Origin: Phaeobacter italicus
GTDB lineage: Bacteria; Pseudomonadota; Alphaproteobacteria; Rhodobacterales; Rhodobacteraceae
Length of the DNA: 64,000 nt
Assembly (NCBI RefSeq): GCF_001258055.1
Contig: NZ_CVRM01000032.1
Span: 124,001-188,000, forward strand
Reading direction: 5' to 3'
Part shown: positions 10,501 through 18,672 of the stretch, piece after piece
Layout of the letters: each line of letters starts with the position of its first letter
Position numbering within the stretch: the first letter of the stretch is position 1
Notes under the pieces: generated by a model
Told to the model about the DNA's origin: nothing
The model's database searches: none
The model's input: the letters and a program-made list of their open reading frames with translations, nothing else
Made by a program: the position numbers and the translations under genes

Positions 10501-10908
10501 CGCAACCTTCTGGCCGGCCACGAAGAGACAGATGATCTTGTGGCCGAAGCCACGGCCGTCCTGACCGCACCAGAGTTGTCCCACATTTTCGCCGGCGACA
10601 CCCTTGCCGAGGTTGCGATTTCCGCCGATCTCAATGGCGCGCGGTTGCACGGGGTGATTGACCGGCTGATCATCACGAATGAAACGGTGCGAGCCATCGA
10701 TTTCAAATCCAACGCAACAGTGCCCGCGTCGCCGCAAAAATGCCCCGAGGGACTGTTGCGTCAGATGGGCGCCTATGCCCATGCCCTGGCGCAATTATAC
10801 CCCGACCATCGCATCGAAACCGGGCTTTTGTGGACGCGCACAGCATCGTTGATGTGGCTTCCACACGATCTTGTGTCATCCGCACTTGAACGACGCCAGA
10901 TACCTTGA
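7531..10908 (+). CDS. addA: Double-strand break repair helicase AddA
   Basis: 1125 residues from the ATG overlapping the addB stop. An upstream in-frame start at 7492 would lie deep in addB and is not needed. It is a superfamily 1 UvrD/RecB-type helicase: Walker A AANAGSGKT (24-32), motif II ILVDEAQDTSP (about 392), VVGDKKQSIYSFQGADP (about 431) and motif V SVHGSKGLEAPIVILPD (about 780). A C-terminal nuclease domain carries RAIDFKSN (about 1053). It forms the motor and second nuclease of AddAB. Confidence 0.95.
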   Translation: MTARDAASEAQFRAARPDASTWLAANAGSGKTKVLTDRVARLLLRGVQPQHILCLTYTKAAASEMQNRLFKRLGEWAMLGDDALTSALTELGEGAIISPEGMAQARTLFARAIETPGGLKIQTIHSFCASLLRRFPLEAGVSPQFSEMEDRAAMLLRAEIVEDFAQGDDRYAEEAKLIAQLARVVTDSDFDTLTAAICQRRADFETPLDRSGLLRLFGLPADFDRTALEQLVFLGGEADLLARTRAMLLQGGANDGKAAEKLSQIKEPTLADLPVLESVFLTGASAKEPFTAKINGFPTKKLREANVELMDQLEPLMRRVEAARALRLALVAVEKSEILHRFAAAFLPEYERRKQLRGWLDFDDLILKARQLLNDPAVAAWVLYRLDGGIDHILVDEAQDTSPVQWDVVEKLAQEFTAGEGARSEVERTIFVVGDKKQSIYSFQGADPDAFDRMQAEFSTRLDETGAGLQNAALEFSFRSSAAVLRLVDLVFKDSEAAGFHKDALHRAFKAELPGRVDLWPVVEKVDTEEERDWTDPVDRPGARHHTVILAERIAASIKDMIDTKVTIPEDGPERGSFRRRPVQPGDFLILVQRRSELFSEIIRACKAARLPIAGADRLKVGAELAVKDLAAVLSFLSTPEDSLSLAAALKSPLFGWTEQMLFDLAHRRDGGSHLWKALRDRADEFPDTMAILDDLRGQTDFLRPYDLIERILTRHGGRQRLLGRLGPEAEDGINALLSQALAYERSDIPSLTGFLVWMQTDDLEIKRQMGAAGNMIRVMSVHGSKGLEAPIVILPDTAKRRPPRDEEIMRAEGGPVWKLPSAQMPQVMQAARDHAQDKQRNERLRLLYVALTRAEKWLIVASAGELSKDGDSWYQMVERALQEAGAQEYDTGHGTGLRLQHGDWDGLPFHSEPPVEVVTPELPDVFLKQPPAYVAPVATLSPSDLGGAKALPGDLGQDEEAAKARGTRLHLLLEHLPQIADRTTWPEIARNLLAGHEETDDLVAEATAVLTAPELSHIFAGDTLAEVAISADLNGARLHGVIDRLIITNETVRAIDFKSNATVPASPQKCPEGLLRQMGAYAHALAQLYPDHRIETGLLWTRTASLMWLPHDLVSSALERRQIP

Positions 10909-10933
10909 CGATCTGTTAAGCCGTTCATAGGTT
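10905..10933 (+). promoter_or_regulatory. Candidate housekeeping promoter of trxA
   Basis: TTGACG (10905-10910) overlaps the addA stop. Exactly 17 bases later comes TAGGTT (10928-10933). The trxA ATG is 37 bases downstream behind a GGAG ribosome site. Confidence 0.45.
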
Positions 10934-10969
10934 CTGACCCCAACTGCCACACTCTATGGAGACATTCCA

Positions 10970-11290
10970 ATGTCCACCGTTGCCGTAACCGATGATACCT
11001 TCGACGCCGAAGTGAAAAATTCCGCAGTCCCCGTTGTGGTCGACTTCTGGGCCGAATGGTGCGGCCCCTGCAAGCAGATTGGCCCGGCTCTGGAAGAGCT
11101 GGCAGCCGAATACGGCGACAAGGTGAAGATTGCCAAGGTTGACGTTGACAGCAACCCGAACTCTGCTGCTGCCATGGGCGTGCGCGGCATTCCGGCGCTG
11201 TTCATCTTCAAGGACGGTCAGGTTGTATCCAACCGCTCCGGCGCAGCCCCCAAAGCCGCGCTGCAGAGCTGGATCGACGAATCCATCTGA
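10970..11290 (+). CDS. trxA: Thioredoxin
   Basis: 106 residues, the full length of a classical thioredoxin. The active site is WCGPC (C31, C34), preceded by VVVDFWAEW and followed later by the cis-proline loop GIPALFIF. It reduces protein disulfides in the cytoplasm and supplies electrons to ribonucleotide reductase and peptide methionine sulfoxide reductase, a version of which is encoded at 41.8 kb. It has its own promoter candidate and a terminator, so it is probably monocistronic. Confidence 0.96.
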   Translation: MSTVAVTDDTFDAEVKNSAVPVVVDFWAEWCGPCKQIGPALEELAAEYGDKVKIAKVDVDSNPNSAAAMGVRGIPALFIFKDGQVVSNRSGAAPKAALQSWIDESI

Positions 11291-11317
11291 TCCGCCAAGG
11301 CCGGATTGAAACATAGG

Positions 11318-11344
11318 AAAGGCGTCCCAGAGGGGCGCCTTTTC
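11318..11344 (+). terminator. Rho-independent terminator of trxA
   Basis: Stem AAAGGCGTCCC / GGGGCGCCTTT with one G-U pair and a short loop, ending in T's. Confidence 0.75.
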
Positions 11345-11381
11345 CGTTCATAAGCCTGAAAAGAAACGAGGGAGGGGATAT

Positions 11382-11726
11382 ATGGCGCAAACACGGGTTC
11401 TGGTCGAGTTCGGGATGGGCACGTCGCTGCGGCGCCGGGACTATACCGAGGCTGCGAAACGGGCGATCAGGGATGCGCTCTGGCACAACTCTGTAAACGT
11501 GGCAGAGCTGTTTGATTTTCCGAAAGATGCGATGCAGATCCGCGCCGAAGTTGGGGTGCAGGATCCCGACGCGGTAGATCGCGACGCGCTGCTAGAGATT
11601 TTTCCCTATGGGCAGCCCGAAATCCACGTCACCAAGGGTGGATTGGATATCACCAAGGAAGGTGGAGGTCAGACAGTGATCGCCAACGCCGCAATCATTG
11701 TTTCCTTTGATATGGAGCCGGTCTGA
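11382..11726 (+). CDS. Lin0512 family protein, copy 1
   Basis: 114 residues. The N-terminus VLVEFGMGTSLRRRDYTEAA and the motif AAKRAIRDALWHNS match the conserved small Lin0512 family, whose biochemical role is not established. The protein looks compact and soluble, with no signal peptide or membrane segment. It overlaps a paralogous second copy by one base (TGATG), so the two are translationally coupled and probably form a heteromer. A GAGGGAGG ribosome site precedes the ATG. Confidence 0.75.
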   Translation: MAQTRVLVEFGMGTSLRRRDYTEAAKRAIRDALWHNSVNVAELFDFPKDAMQIRAEVGVQDPDAVDRDALLEIFPYGQPEIHVTKGGLDITKEGGGQTVIANAAIIVSFDMEPV

Positions 11727-12091
11727 TGGCTGAAAAACGTATTATTCTGGAAATGGGCACCGGCAATGACCTGTATGGTCAGGACTATACCAAAGCTGCC
11801 CGCCGCGCCGTGCAGGACGCACTGCATCATTCCTCAATCACCCTGTTCGCCAAACTCGGCATTGATCACAGCGAAATGCGGGTAGACGTGACCATTGGCG
11901 TTCAACAGCCGGATCAAGTGGATTGTGATCTGGTTGCAGCTGATTTGCCCCGCGGACGCGCAACTGTCCGGGCTGTCCTTGGCGGTCTGGACGTTCACGA
12001 CGGAGCAGACAGCAAACATGTTGTTGCCACTGCTGCAGTCGAGGCCTGGCTACCGGATCAGGCGGCCAATTATCGCCTCAGCGACCGCTGA
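11726..12091 (+). CDS. Lin0512 family protein, copy 2
   Basis: 121 residues, clearly paralogous to the preceding gene: IILEMGTGNDLYGQDYTKAA and AARRAVQDALHHSS align with the same segments of copy 1. The copies have diverged strongly outside these motifs, so the duplication is old and both are probably kept for different roles. Function unknown. No catalytic motif I can name is present. Confidence 0.75.
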   Translation: MAEKRIILEMGTGNDLYGQDYTKAARRAVQDALHHSSITLFAKLGIDHSEMRVDVTIGVQQPDQVDCDLVAADLPRGRATVRAVLGGLDVHDGADSKHVVATAAVEAWLPDQAANYRLSDR

Positions 12092-12094
12092 AAA

Positions 12095-12122
12095 AAGAAA
12101 AAGCCGCCCTGAACGAGCGGCC
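12095..12122 (-). terminator. Terminator of the DUF1127 gene
   Basis: Read on the minus strand, GGCCGCTC/GGGCGGCT pairs over 8 bp (two G-U pairs) with loop GTTCA and ends in TTTTTC. Confidence 0.6.
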
Positions 12123-12149
12123 AAATCATCATTGGGTGAGAGACAGCTC

Positions 12150-12344
12150 TCAGAGTTTTGCGATATCCGCGCGGGTCAGACCGATGTCTTCCAGCTGGGT
12201 GTCCGTCAGAACGGACAGAGCGGTGCGGGTTTCGCGCGCTTCTTTCCATGCCAGGAAAGAAGATTTGACGTTGTAGACTGCATCCACCAGGCGGAGTACG
12301 GTGACTGCTCCGAGCGGCGCATGGATGTTTGCGGTGGTAGCCAT
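12150..12344 (-). CDS. DUF1127 domain small protein (YjiS-like)
   Basis: 64 residues. The C-terminal half, ending LTDTQLEDIGLTRADIAKL, is the DUF1127 signature. Such short, basic to amphipathic proteins are very common in alphaproteobacteria. Some members have been linked to RNA turnover or phosphate and carbon metabolism, but the role of this copy is unknown. It stands alone with its own terminator. Confidence 0.85.
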   Translation of the reverse strand: MATTANIHAPLGAVTVLRLVDAVYNVKSSFLAWKEARETRTALSVLTDTQLEDIGLTRADIAKL

Positions 12345-12769
12345 TGGCGCATTCCTTAATGAGAACCAGCCGACCCCGTGTCGGTTGTGAGCTTCATTTA
12401 GGATGGCGGGCTGAGTCTCACAATTGCCGGTTCGACAGCCCCGTATTGCAGTTTATGCATGGCCCATTTTTTGGGCAGCTCGCCCAGATTTGGGGCAAAT
12501 CCCGCGAAATCAGACCGTTTTTCTGTCGAAAGGCTGGTTTTCAGGTGGTCTTTCCGTTTCGTTGCCATCGACGGGACATCGACGGAGAGTTCGGACCGCC
12601 ATCATGGGCGACGTGATTTCGACCTTTCGTTGCAGCCAGAACATGGCAGCCACATTGATGCCCGGGCAACCAATCCATTTTCCGACAAGAACAACGAAAT
12701 CCCCTGCACATTGATGCCGATTTCACGGCTATTGCCTTGATCCCCGCCACCCCCAACGGATAGCACCCG
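12345..12769. other. Gene-free interval between DUF1127 and hslV
   Basis: About 425 bases without a credible gene. Open frames here lack ribosome sites and family-like composition. It must hold the DUF1127 promoter (leftward). Overlapping short inverted repeats (GCCCA/TGGGC near 12461-12486) are visible, but no known RNA family is recognised. Confidence 0.4.
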
Positions 12770-12798
12770 CTTGAGGTGGAAAAGCCAAGTGCCCATAT
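12770..12798 (+). promoter_or_regulatory. Candidate heat-shock sigma-32 (RpoH) promoter of hslV
   Basis: CTTGAG (12770-12775), 15 bases, then GCCCATAT (12791-12798), close to the RpoH consensus CTTGAA / CCCCATNT. The hslV ATG follows 24 bases after the -10 with AAGGAG at 12811-12816. Confidence 0.65.
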
Positions 12799-12822
12799 AG
12801 GCCTGCAAACAAGGAGAACACG

Positions 12823-13386
12823 ATGGCAGACGATCAATTCCCAGGTTGGCATGGCACAACCATCATCGGCGTGAAAAAGGGCGATGAGGTCGTCATCGCC
12901 GGCGACGGTCAGGTGTCCCTGGGCCAAACGGTGATCAAGGGAACAGCCCGCAAGGTACGTCGCCTGTCCCCCGGCGGGTTTGATGTTGTGGTTGGGTTTG
13001 CCGGCTCGACCGCCGATGCGTTTACCCTGCTGGAACGACTGGAGGCCAAACTGGAAGCCACACCAGGGCAGCTAGCCCGGGCCAGTGTGGAACTCGCCAA
13101 AGACTGGCGCACCGATAAATACCTGCAAAAACTGGAAGCGATGCTGATCGTGACCGACGGCAGCGATATGTTTGTTATCACTGGGGCCGGCGACGTGCTG
13201 GAACCCGAACACAACGTGGCCGCTATCGGATCCGGTGGCAACTTTGCCCTGGCTGCGGCGCGGGGCATGATGGACAGTGACCGCGACGCCGAGACCGTGG
13301 CCCGCGATGCAATGGCCATTGCCGCCGATATCTGCGTTTATACCAACGGCCGCCTGACCGTCGAAAGTATCAGCCGAAAGGACTGA
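12823..13386 (+). CDS. hslV: ATP-dependent protease subunit HslV
   Basis: 187 residues. HslV is the proteasome-like threonine protease of the HslUV heat-shock protease. The mature catalytic threonine is in HGTTIIGV (T12), so an 11-residue leader must be removed. This is longer than the single Met of the E. coli enzyme but is known in alphaproteobacteria. The core [18 protein letters not shown] and [14 protein letters not shown] motifs are intact. It is followed two bases later by a membrane-protein gene and then hslU. Confidence 0.96.
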   Translation: MADDQFPGWHGTTIIGVKKGDEVVIAGDGQVSLGQTVIKGTARKVRRLSPGGFDVVVGFAGSTADAFTLLERLEAKLEATPGQLARASVELAKDWRTDKYLQKLEAMLIVTDGSDMFVITGAGDVLEPEHNVAAIGSGGNFALAAARGMMDSDRDAETVARDAMAIAADICVYTNGRLTVESISRKD

Positions 13387-13387
13387 G

Positions 13388-14458
13388 ATGAGCCAGATCA
13401 CCCAGGATGATATTCGCGCGGCTGTTGGCTCTGGCCTGCTGAGCGAGGCGCAAGCCGCGTCGCTGACTGCTTTGGCACATAGCCGCCACGGCGCGCGAGA
13501 GAACCTGGCACCCGGAGATGAACCGTTTGAGCTGTTCCGCGGCTTCAATGAAATCTTCATCGTGATCGGGCTGATCATTCTCGCCACCGGATGGGGGGCG
13601 GTGACTGGTCTCTCCGTTGCTGGCAATTTGGGGGGCGTGTTGGAAAAGGCCACGATGTGGTCCCTGATCGGCGCGGCAATCCTGTGGGTGTTGAGTGAGT
13701 ATTTCATTCGTCGCCGGCGAATGGTGGCGCCTGCGATTGCACTATCTATCCTATGGACGATCAACGCTTCGATCGGGATGACGGCCGAGTTCTCTCAGGT
13801 CTTCATGCTGATGCAAAACGACTATTCCAGCCTGCCTTTGCCGATGGCCCTGACCACCGCGACCATCGGGGTGTTCTGGTTGCGGTTCCGCGTGCCTTTT
13901 GCGATGGCGCTGATGGCGCTGGGTGTTTTTGCGATTGCCCTGATGCTGGCAGCACAGCAGGCCGGCAGCCCGGATGGGTTTGCGGATCTGTTCCTGTTCT
14001 CCGCATCCGGCCCGTTTGCCTGGGTCACCCTACTGGTCGGTGCCGCGGTTTTCGCAGTTGCGATGATGTTTGATCTAAGCGATCCACACCGCGTCACACG
14101 GCGGTCTGCACAGGGATTTTGGCTGCACGTGGTGGCGGCGCCGGCACTGGTCAACACCATCGCACTCAGCCTGCTTGAGCGCGGCACCTCCGATGCAAAC
14201 ATGATGCTGATGGCTGTGCTTGTTGCCTTTGCTCTTGTGGCAATCATCATCGACCGCAGGTCATTTCTCATTGCAGCAATCGGCTACAGCGTAACCTTGG
14301 CTGCAACCGTCTTTGACGGCGAAGGTGCGGCGATGACCATTCTCATTCTGGGCCTGTTCCTGGTGATCCTCGGCGCCTTTTGGGCGCGGATCCGGGCCCT
14401 GCTTCTCTCTCCACTTTCCCGGGTGTTGCCGCTGGATCGGCTTCCGCCCGCCCATTGA
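13388..14458 (+). CDS. Polytopic membrane protein inserted between hslV and hslU
   Basis: 356 residues. A hydrophilic N-terminus (about 55 residues, [20 protein letters not shown]) is followed by roughly ten hydrophobic segments, ending in a short basic tail. The N-terminal helix-loop pattern is reminiscent of DUF2157-type membrane proteins, but I cannot assign a family firmly. It begins two bases after the hslV stop and ends just before hslU, so it should be co-transcribed from the heat-shock-type promoter. Function unknown. Confidence 0.7.
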   Translation: MSQITQDDIRAAVGSGLLSEAQAASLTALAHSRHGARENLAPGDEPFELFRGFNEIFIVIGLIILATGWGAVTGLSVAGNLGGVLEKATMWSLIGAAILWVLSEYFIRRRRMVAPAIALSILWTINASIGMTAEFSQVFMLMQNDYSSLPLPMALTTATIGVFWLRFRVPFAMALMALGVFAIALMLAAQQAGSPDGFADLFLFSASGPFAWVTLLVGAAVFAVAMMFDLSDPHRVTRRSAQGFWLHVVAAPALVNTIALSLLERGTSDANMMLMAVLVAFALVAIIIDRRSFLIAAIGYSVTLAATVFDGEGAAMTILILGLFLVILGAFWARIRALLLSPLSRVLPLDRLPPAH

Positions 14459-14471
14459 AATGGAAAATCAA

Positions 14472-15782
14472 ATGACTGATCTGACCCCCCGCGAAATCGT
14501 TTCGGAGCTGGACCGCTTTATCATCGGGCAAACCGATGCCAAGCGTGCAGTCGCCGTTGCCCTGCGAAACCGCTGGCGGCGCAAGCAACTGGGTGACGAC
14601 CTGCGCGATGAGGTCTACCCCAAGAACATCCTGATGATCGGGCCCACCGGTGTTGGTAAAACCGAGATCTCTCGCCGGCTGGCAAAACTGGCGCGTGCGC
14701 CCTTCATCAAGGTCGAGGCCACAAAATTTACCGAAGTTGGCTATGTCGGGCGCGATGTTGAACAGATTGTCCGCGACCTGGTGGATGTCGCCATCGTGCA
14801 GACGCGTGAACACATGCGCGAGGATGTTAAGGCCAAGGCGCGCACTGCTGCCGAGGACCGCGTCCTGACCGCCATCGCCGGCGAAGATGCCCGTGATGCG
14901 ACCCGCGAGATGTTCCGCAAAAAACTGAAAGCCGGCGAGCTGGACGATACCGTTATTGAGCTGGATATCACTGACACGTCCAACCCGATGGGTGGCATGT
15001 TTGAAATTCCGGGACAGCCTGGTGGAAACATGGGCATGATGAACCTGGGCGACCTGTTCGGCAAAGCGATGGGTGGGCGCACCACCCGCAAGAAAATGAC
15101 GGTCGCACAAAGCTATGACGTGCTCATCGGGGAAGAGGCTGACAAGCTCCTGGATGATGAAACCGTGACAAAGGCGGCTCTGGAATCGGTCGAGCAGAAC
15201 GGCATTGTCTTTCTCGACGAGATCGACAAGGTCTGCGCGCGCCAGGATGCCCGGGGCGGTGATGTCAGTCGCGAAGGCGTGCAGCGCGACCTGCTGCCTC
15301 TGATCGAAGGCACCACCGTCTCGACCAAGCATGGCCCCGTCAAAACCGACCATATCCTGTTCATCGCATCCGGCGCCTTCCACATCGCCAAACCATCTGA
15401 TTTGTTGCCCGAACTGCAGGGTCGCCTGCCAATCCGTGTCAACCTGCGCGCGCTGAGCGAGGACGATTTCGTTCGTATTCTGACTGAAACCGACAACGCG
15501 CTGACGCTGCAGTACACGGCCCTGTTGGGCACTGAAGACGTGACTGTCAGCTTCACCAAAGACGGGATCGCCTCTCTCGCCAAGATCGCGGCAGAAGTGA
15601 ACCAAACCGTTGAAAACATCGGTGCCCGCCGGCTCTATACCGTGATTGAGCGCGTATTTGAGGAACTGTCCTTTTCTGCCCCAGACCGGGCCGGCGAGGA
15701 GATCAAAGTCGACGCGGATTTCGTTCGCAAAAACCTGGGCGAATTGACGAAATCCGCCGATGTGAGCCGCTACGTGCTCTGA
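14472..15782 (+). CDS. hslU: ATP-dependent protease ATPase subunit HslU
   Basis: 436 residues from the ATG at 14472 ([10 protein letters not shown]). An in-frame ATG at 14460 would add four residues and neither start has a strong ribosome site. HslU is the AAA+ unfoldase that feeds HslV. Walker A is GPTGVGKT (57-64) and Walker B is IVFLDEIDK. The C-terminal tail DVSRYVL is the segment that docks into HslV pockets. Genes between hslV and hslU are unusual outside this lineage. Confidence 0.96.
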   Translation: MTDLTPREIVSELDRFIIGQTDAKRAVAVALRNRWRRKQLGDDLRDEVYPKNILMIGPTGVGKTEISRRLAKLARAPFIKVEATKFTEVGYVGRDVEQIVRDLVDVAIVQTREHMREDVKAKARTAAEDRVLTAIAGEDARDATREMFRKKLKAGELDDTVIELDITDTSNPMGGMFEIPGQPGGNMGMMNLGDLFGKAMGGRTTRKKMTVAQSYDVLIGEEADKLLDDETVTKAALESVEQNGIVFLDEIDKVCARQDARGGDVSREGVQRDLLPLIEGTTVSTKHGPVKTDHILFIASGAFHIAKPSDLLPELQGRLPIRVNLRALSEDDFVRILTETDNALTLQYTALLGTEDVTVSFTKDGIASLAKIAAEVNQTVENIGARRLYTVIERVFEELSFSAPDRAGEEIKVDADFVRKNLGELTKSADVSRYVL

Positions 15783-15812
15783 TCATCGCCGGCAAATCCG
15801 TGCTAGCTGGAC

Positions 15813-15850
15813 ATGGCGGCAAGCGATCAGTAGCTTGCCGCCATTCTTTT
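15813..15850 (+). terminator. Terminator of the hslVU operon
   Basis: Perfect 12-bp stem ATGGCGGCAAGC / GCTTGCCGCCAT with an 8-base loop, followed by TCTTTT. Confidence 0.85.
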
Positions 15851-15863
15851 ATTGAACGGTGCC

Positions 15864-17012
15864 ATGATGCGTCTGTCTCCCGCGATTTCCTGTTGTCTCA
15901 TGGCGGTTTTTATTCTGGCTGGCTGCACGGACCGGTCCTTTAGCCCCACCGTCCCCGAAGCCCTGGACATCGGTCAACCAAAGACCATTTTCGCCGCCAC
16001 CACCCGCGTTCGACTGGAAAATGGCAACTACGGGCCAGAGCGGTCTGACCGGCTGGATTTGCTGGAGTTGACCGTTTCCATTCCCCCCGATCACCAGCCG
16101 GGACAGTTGGATTTTGGCTATGCCAATCCGGATCCAAGCTCGGAATTCACGATGGCAGGCCGGCAAATGCTGGCAAACATGGGCGACCTCAATCGCCGCG
16201 TTGCCGGCGAGCTGGCGGATTACAAACCGAATGAACGGGATATCACCGTCTTTGTGCACGGGTTCAATTCCACCCAAGCCGAAACTGCATTTCGTGCGGC
16301 GCAGCTTAGCAACGACATTGGCATACCGGGTGCGACCATCATCTATTCATGGCCCAGCCAGGGCAATCCGCTCGGCTACGCCTATGACGGGGACAGCGTG
16401 CTCTTTGCCCGTGATGGGTTGGAACAGCTGCTTAGAAACCTGCGGCCCGGTCAATCCAACCGCATTGTCCTAGTGGCCCACTCGATGGGATCGCAACTGG
16501 TCATGGAGACCCTGCGCCAAATCGAAATCAAGACACCGGGCTGGAGCAAAAAAACCCTTGGCGCGGTTGTGCTGATGTCGCCCGATCTGGATGTTGAGGT
16601 GTTTCGTAGCCAGATGAACCGTATCGACCCACCGCCAGAGCCGTTCATCGTCATGGTGTCACGAAAGGATGGCGTGCTGAATCTCTCTCAACGGCTGCGT
16701 GGCACCCATAACCGCGGCCGGCTCGGCAATATCGCCTCCCTAGAGGAAGTGTCCGATCTGCCCATTCAGGTGGTTGATACAACCGACTACGCCGATACGG
16801 CAGAATCTGGCCATTTTGTTGCTGCGACCTCGCCGGCAGTTTTGTCCATCCTGAAATCCGCCCGCCAGAGCGCGGCGGCCTTTGACAGGGAAACCAATCC
16901 GTTGCAGCGGATTTTGCCGGGCCGACTGGTGATTGATCATGGTTCTTCTGCGACCTCAGTAGCCTTGAAGAAGGGCAGTCAGTGGGCAAGCTACAATTCT
17001 GAAAATCGCTGA
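15864..17012 (+). CDS. DUF900-type alpha/beta hydrolase lipoprotein
   Basis: 382 residues from the ATG at 15864 (a second ATG follows at 15867). A lipoprotein signal ends in LAGC, so the protein is probably anchored to a membrane facing the periplasm. It has the alpha/beta-hydrolase features of the DUF900 family: VFVHGFNSTQAETAFR (oxyanion region) and the nucleophile elbow AHSMGS. An aspartate in MSPDLDVEVF and a histidine in AESGHF could complete the triad. The substrate is unknown. The gene lies just after the hslU terminator and is convergent with smr. Confidence 0.8.
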   Translation: MMRLSPAISCCLMAVFILAGCTDRSFSPTVPEALDIGQPKTIFAATTRVRLENGNYGPERSDRLDLLELTVSIPPDHQPGQLDFGYANPDPSSEFTMAGRQMLANMGDLNRRVAGELADYKPNERDITVFVHGFNSTQAETAFRAAQLSNDIGIPGATIIYSWPSQGNPLGYAYDGDSVLFARDGLEQLLRNLRPGQSNRIVLVAHSMGSQLVMETLRQIEIKTPGWSKKTLGAVVLMSPDLDVEVFRSQMNRIDPPPEPFIVMVSRKDGVLNLSQRLRGTHNRGRLGNIASLEEVSDLPIQVVDTTDYADTAESGHFVAATSPAVLSILKSARQSAAAFDRETNPLQRILPGRLVIDHGSSATSVALKKGSQWASYNSENR

Positions 17013-17014
17013 AT

Positions 17015-17617
17015 TCAGCGGTGCCGACGCAGGTAGACGTAGTAGGCACCGCCACCGCCGTGGCTGACATGGGCGGGTGTCACCTGAAGCACGACGTTGG
17101 CGAGCGGGGGCAGCGATAACCATTGCGGCACCTGATGGCGCAATACACCACGTGGAACGGGCATGGGGCCCGGCTCATCACGGTCCTTACCCTTGCCGGT
17201 AATCACCAGAACCAACCGCTTGCCCGACGCGTGAGCCGACATGACAAACCGCACCAGCGCAGGATGTGCACTGTCTACGCGCATACCATGCAGATCCAGT
17301 TTACCCTCTGGTTTCAATTTGCCACGCGTCATCTTGCGATAGGCCTTGCCATCCATCTGCACCGGAGCAGCCCGCAAACCGCTGGCCACTGTGGGTTTCA
17401 GATCATGCCGGGCTGACTTGGGCTTGGCGTGGGCGCCCAATTCAAACATCTCAGGTTTGAAACGCTCTGACGGCACGGGAGGCGATTTTTTCGGCTTGGG
17501 TTTGGGCAGGGGATTGGTCGCCGGCGATGGCCGTGCCTCGGGATGGAGCCGCTCTGTCTGCTTTGCGACGCGATGCCAAAGCTCGATCTCACCGGATGTC
17601 AATTTGCGCCGGGTCAT
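17015..17617 (-). CDS. Smr domain protein
   Basis: 200 residues. The N-terminal half is basic, proline-rich and probably disordered. The C-terminal half is an Smr domain with KLDLHGMRVDSA and VITGKGKDRDE, found at the end of MutS2 and as stand-alone proteins with nuclease or nucleic-acid-binding roles. It overlaps the mltA stop by one base, so it is the last gene of the timA-mltA-smr run. Confidence 0.88.
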   Translation of the reverse strand: MTRRKLTSGEIELWHRVAKQTERLHPEARPSPATNPLPKPKPKKSPPVPSERFKPEMFELGAHAKPKSARHDLKPTVASGLRAAPVQMDGKAYRKMTRGKLKPEGKLDLHGMRVDSAHPALVRFVMSAHASGKRLVLVITGKGKDRDEPGPMPVPRGVLRHQVPQWLSLPPLANVVLQVTPAHVSHGGGGAYYVYLRRHR

Positions 17618-18672
17618 CAGTAATCCTCCGGCAAGAGAGCATATGCGCGTTGTATGGGCAGCAGAACCACCATGCGGCCCGGATCGCGCAGCTTACCAGC
17701 TTCGATCCCAGCCTCATCTCCGCTCCCAAAGAAAACATCGGCCCGCTGCGCTCCCTTGATGGCCGACCCGGTGTCCTGAGCGATCATCAGGCGCCGCATT
17801 GGCTTGGCCCCATCCTTCTCGAGCCATACTGGCGCTCCGAGGGGGGTGTAGCGCGGATCAACAGCAAGACTGCGCAGTGTTGTCACAGAGCGATTCATCG
17901 CCCCCAAGGGACCCGCAGAAGCCGGAACGCGGCTCACCTCCCGGAAAAACACATAGGACGGGTTATGCATCAGCAGTTCTTCGCCGGCGACAGGGTTGCG
18001 CCGGACCCACCGTTTGATGACAGCGGCGCTGACCTGATGGATGTTGTAGATGCCGCGCCTGACCAGCTCTGTGCCAATAGAGCGATACTCGTGCCCATTT
18101 GCACCGCCATAGCCGACGCGAATTGAAGATCCATCAGGCAGTCGAATACGGCCAGATCCCTGAATTTGGAGGAAAAACAGCTCAACCGGGTCATCAACCC
18201 AAGCAATCTCCAGACCTCTGCCTTCCATCACGCCGCTGGTCAGCAATTCTCGTCTGCTGAGCCACTGGCTGACCTTGCGGGCTTCGGGCGGCAGGCGGTA
18301 GACCGGATAGCGATAGCGAGCGCTGGGGCGCCGGGCACCTGACAATTCAGGTTCAAAATAGCCGGTAAACAGGGCGGGCGCGCCGTCCTCGATCAGGACA
18401 GGCCGGAAAAACAGCTGGAAAAATCCCTTGGCCGCCGTGGTCTCTTGGGCAGCAGCCATAGCGCACAACGCACGCCAATCCGGGTCATCAAGGTCACGGC
18501 ACGTCTGCAGAAAGGCGGCCAAGGCCGCCTCGTGGTTGTCATCTTCCCAGCCATCAAGCTGATCAAATGACAGCATCGTATATGTCGTCTCTGCCGCTCC
18601 GCCCTGCGGAAACAAATATGCGCCAGTCGAGATGACCAGCGCACAGAGTGCCCGCCAAAGCCCGAACATCAC
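17617..18672 (-). CDS. mltA: Membrane-bound lytic murein transglycosylase A
   Basis: 351 residues with an N-terminal signal peptide ending near AAET. MltA cleaves the MurNAc-GlcNAc bond, releasing 1,6-anhydro muropeptides for recycling. The MltA domain (IQGSGRIRLPDGSSIRVGYG) and the 3D-type motif with the catalytic aspartate (QDTGSAIKGAQRADVFFGSG) are present. No lipobox cysteine is visible, unlike E. coli MltA. It overlaps timA by 4 bases and smr by 1. The sugars it releases could feed AmgK-MurU. Confidence 0.92.
   Translation of the reverse strand: MMFGLWRALCALVISTGAYLFPQGGAAETTYTMLSFDQLDGWEDDNHEAALAAFLQTCRDLDDPDWRALCAMAAAQETTAAKGFFQLFFRPVLIEDGAPALFTGYFEPELSGARRPSARYRYPVYRLPPEARKVSQWLSRRELLTSGVMEGRGLEIAWVDDPVELFFLQIQGSGRIRLPDGSSIRVGYGGANGHEYRSIGTELVRRGIYNIHQVSAAVIKRWVRRNPVAGEELLMHNPSYVFFREVSRVPASAGPLGAMNRSVTTLRSLAVDPRYTPLGAPVWLEKDGAKPMRRLMIAQDTGSAIKGAQRADVFFGSGDEAGIEAGKLRDPGRMVVLLPIQRAYALLPEDY

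Noticed and set aside
9316-10794. 492-codon frame antisense to addA
   Set aside because: Same reason: it mirrors a conserved helicase and has no ribosome site or recognisable domain.
14343-15605. 420-codon frame antisense to hslU
   Set aside because: Fully covered by hslU; composition is that of reverse-complement coding sequence.
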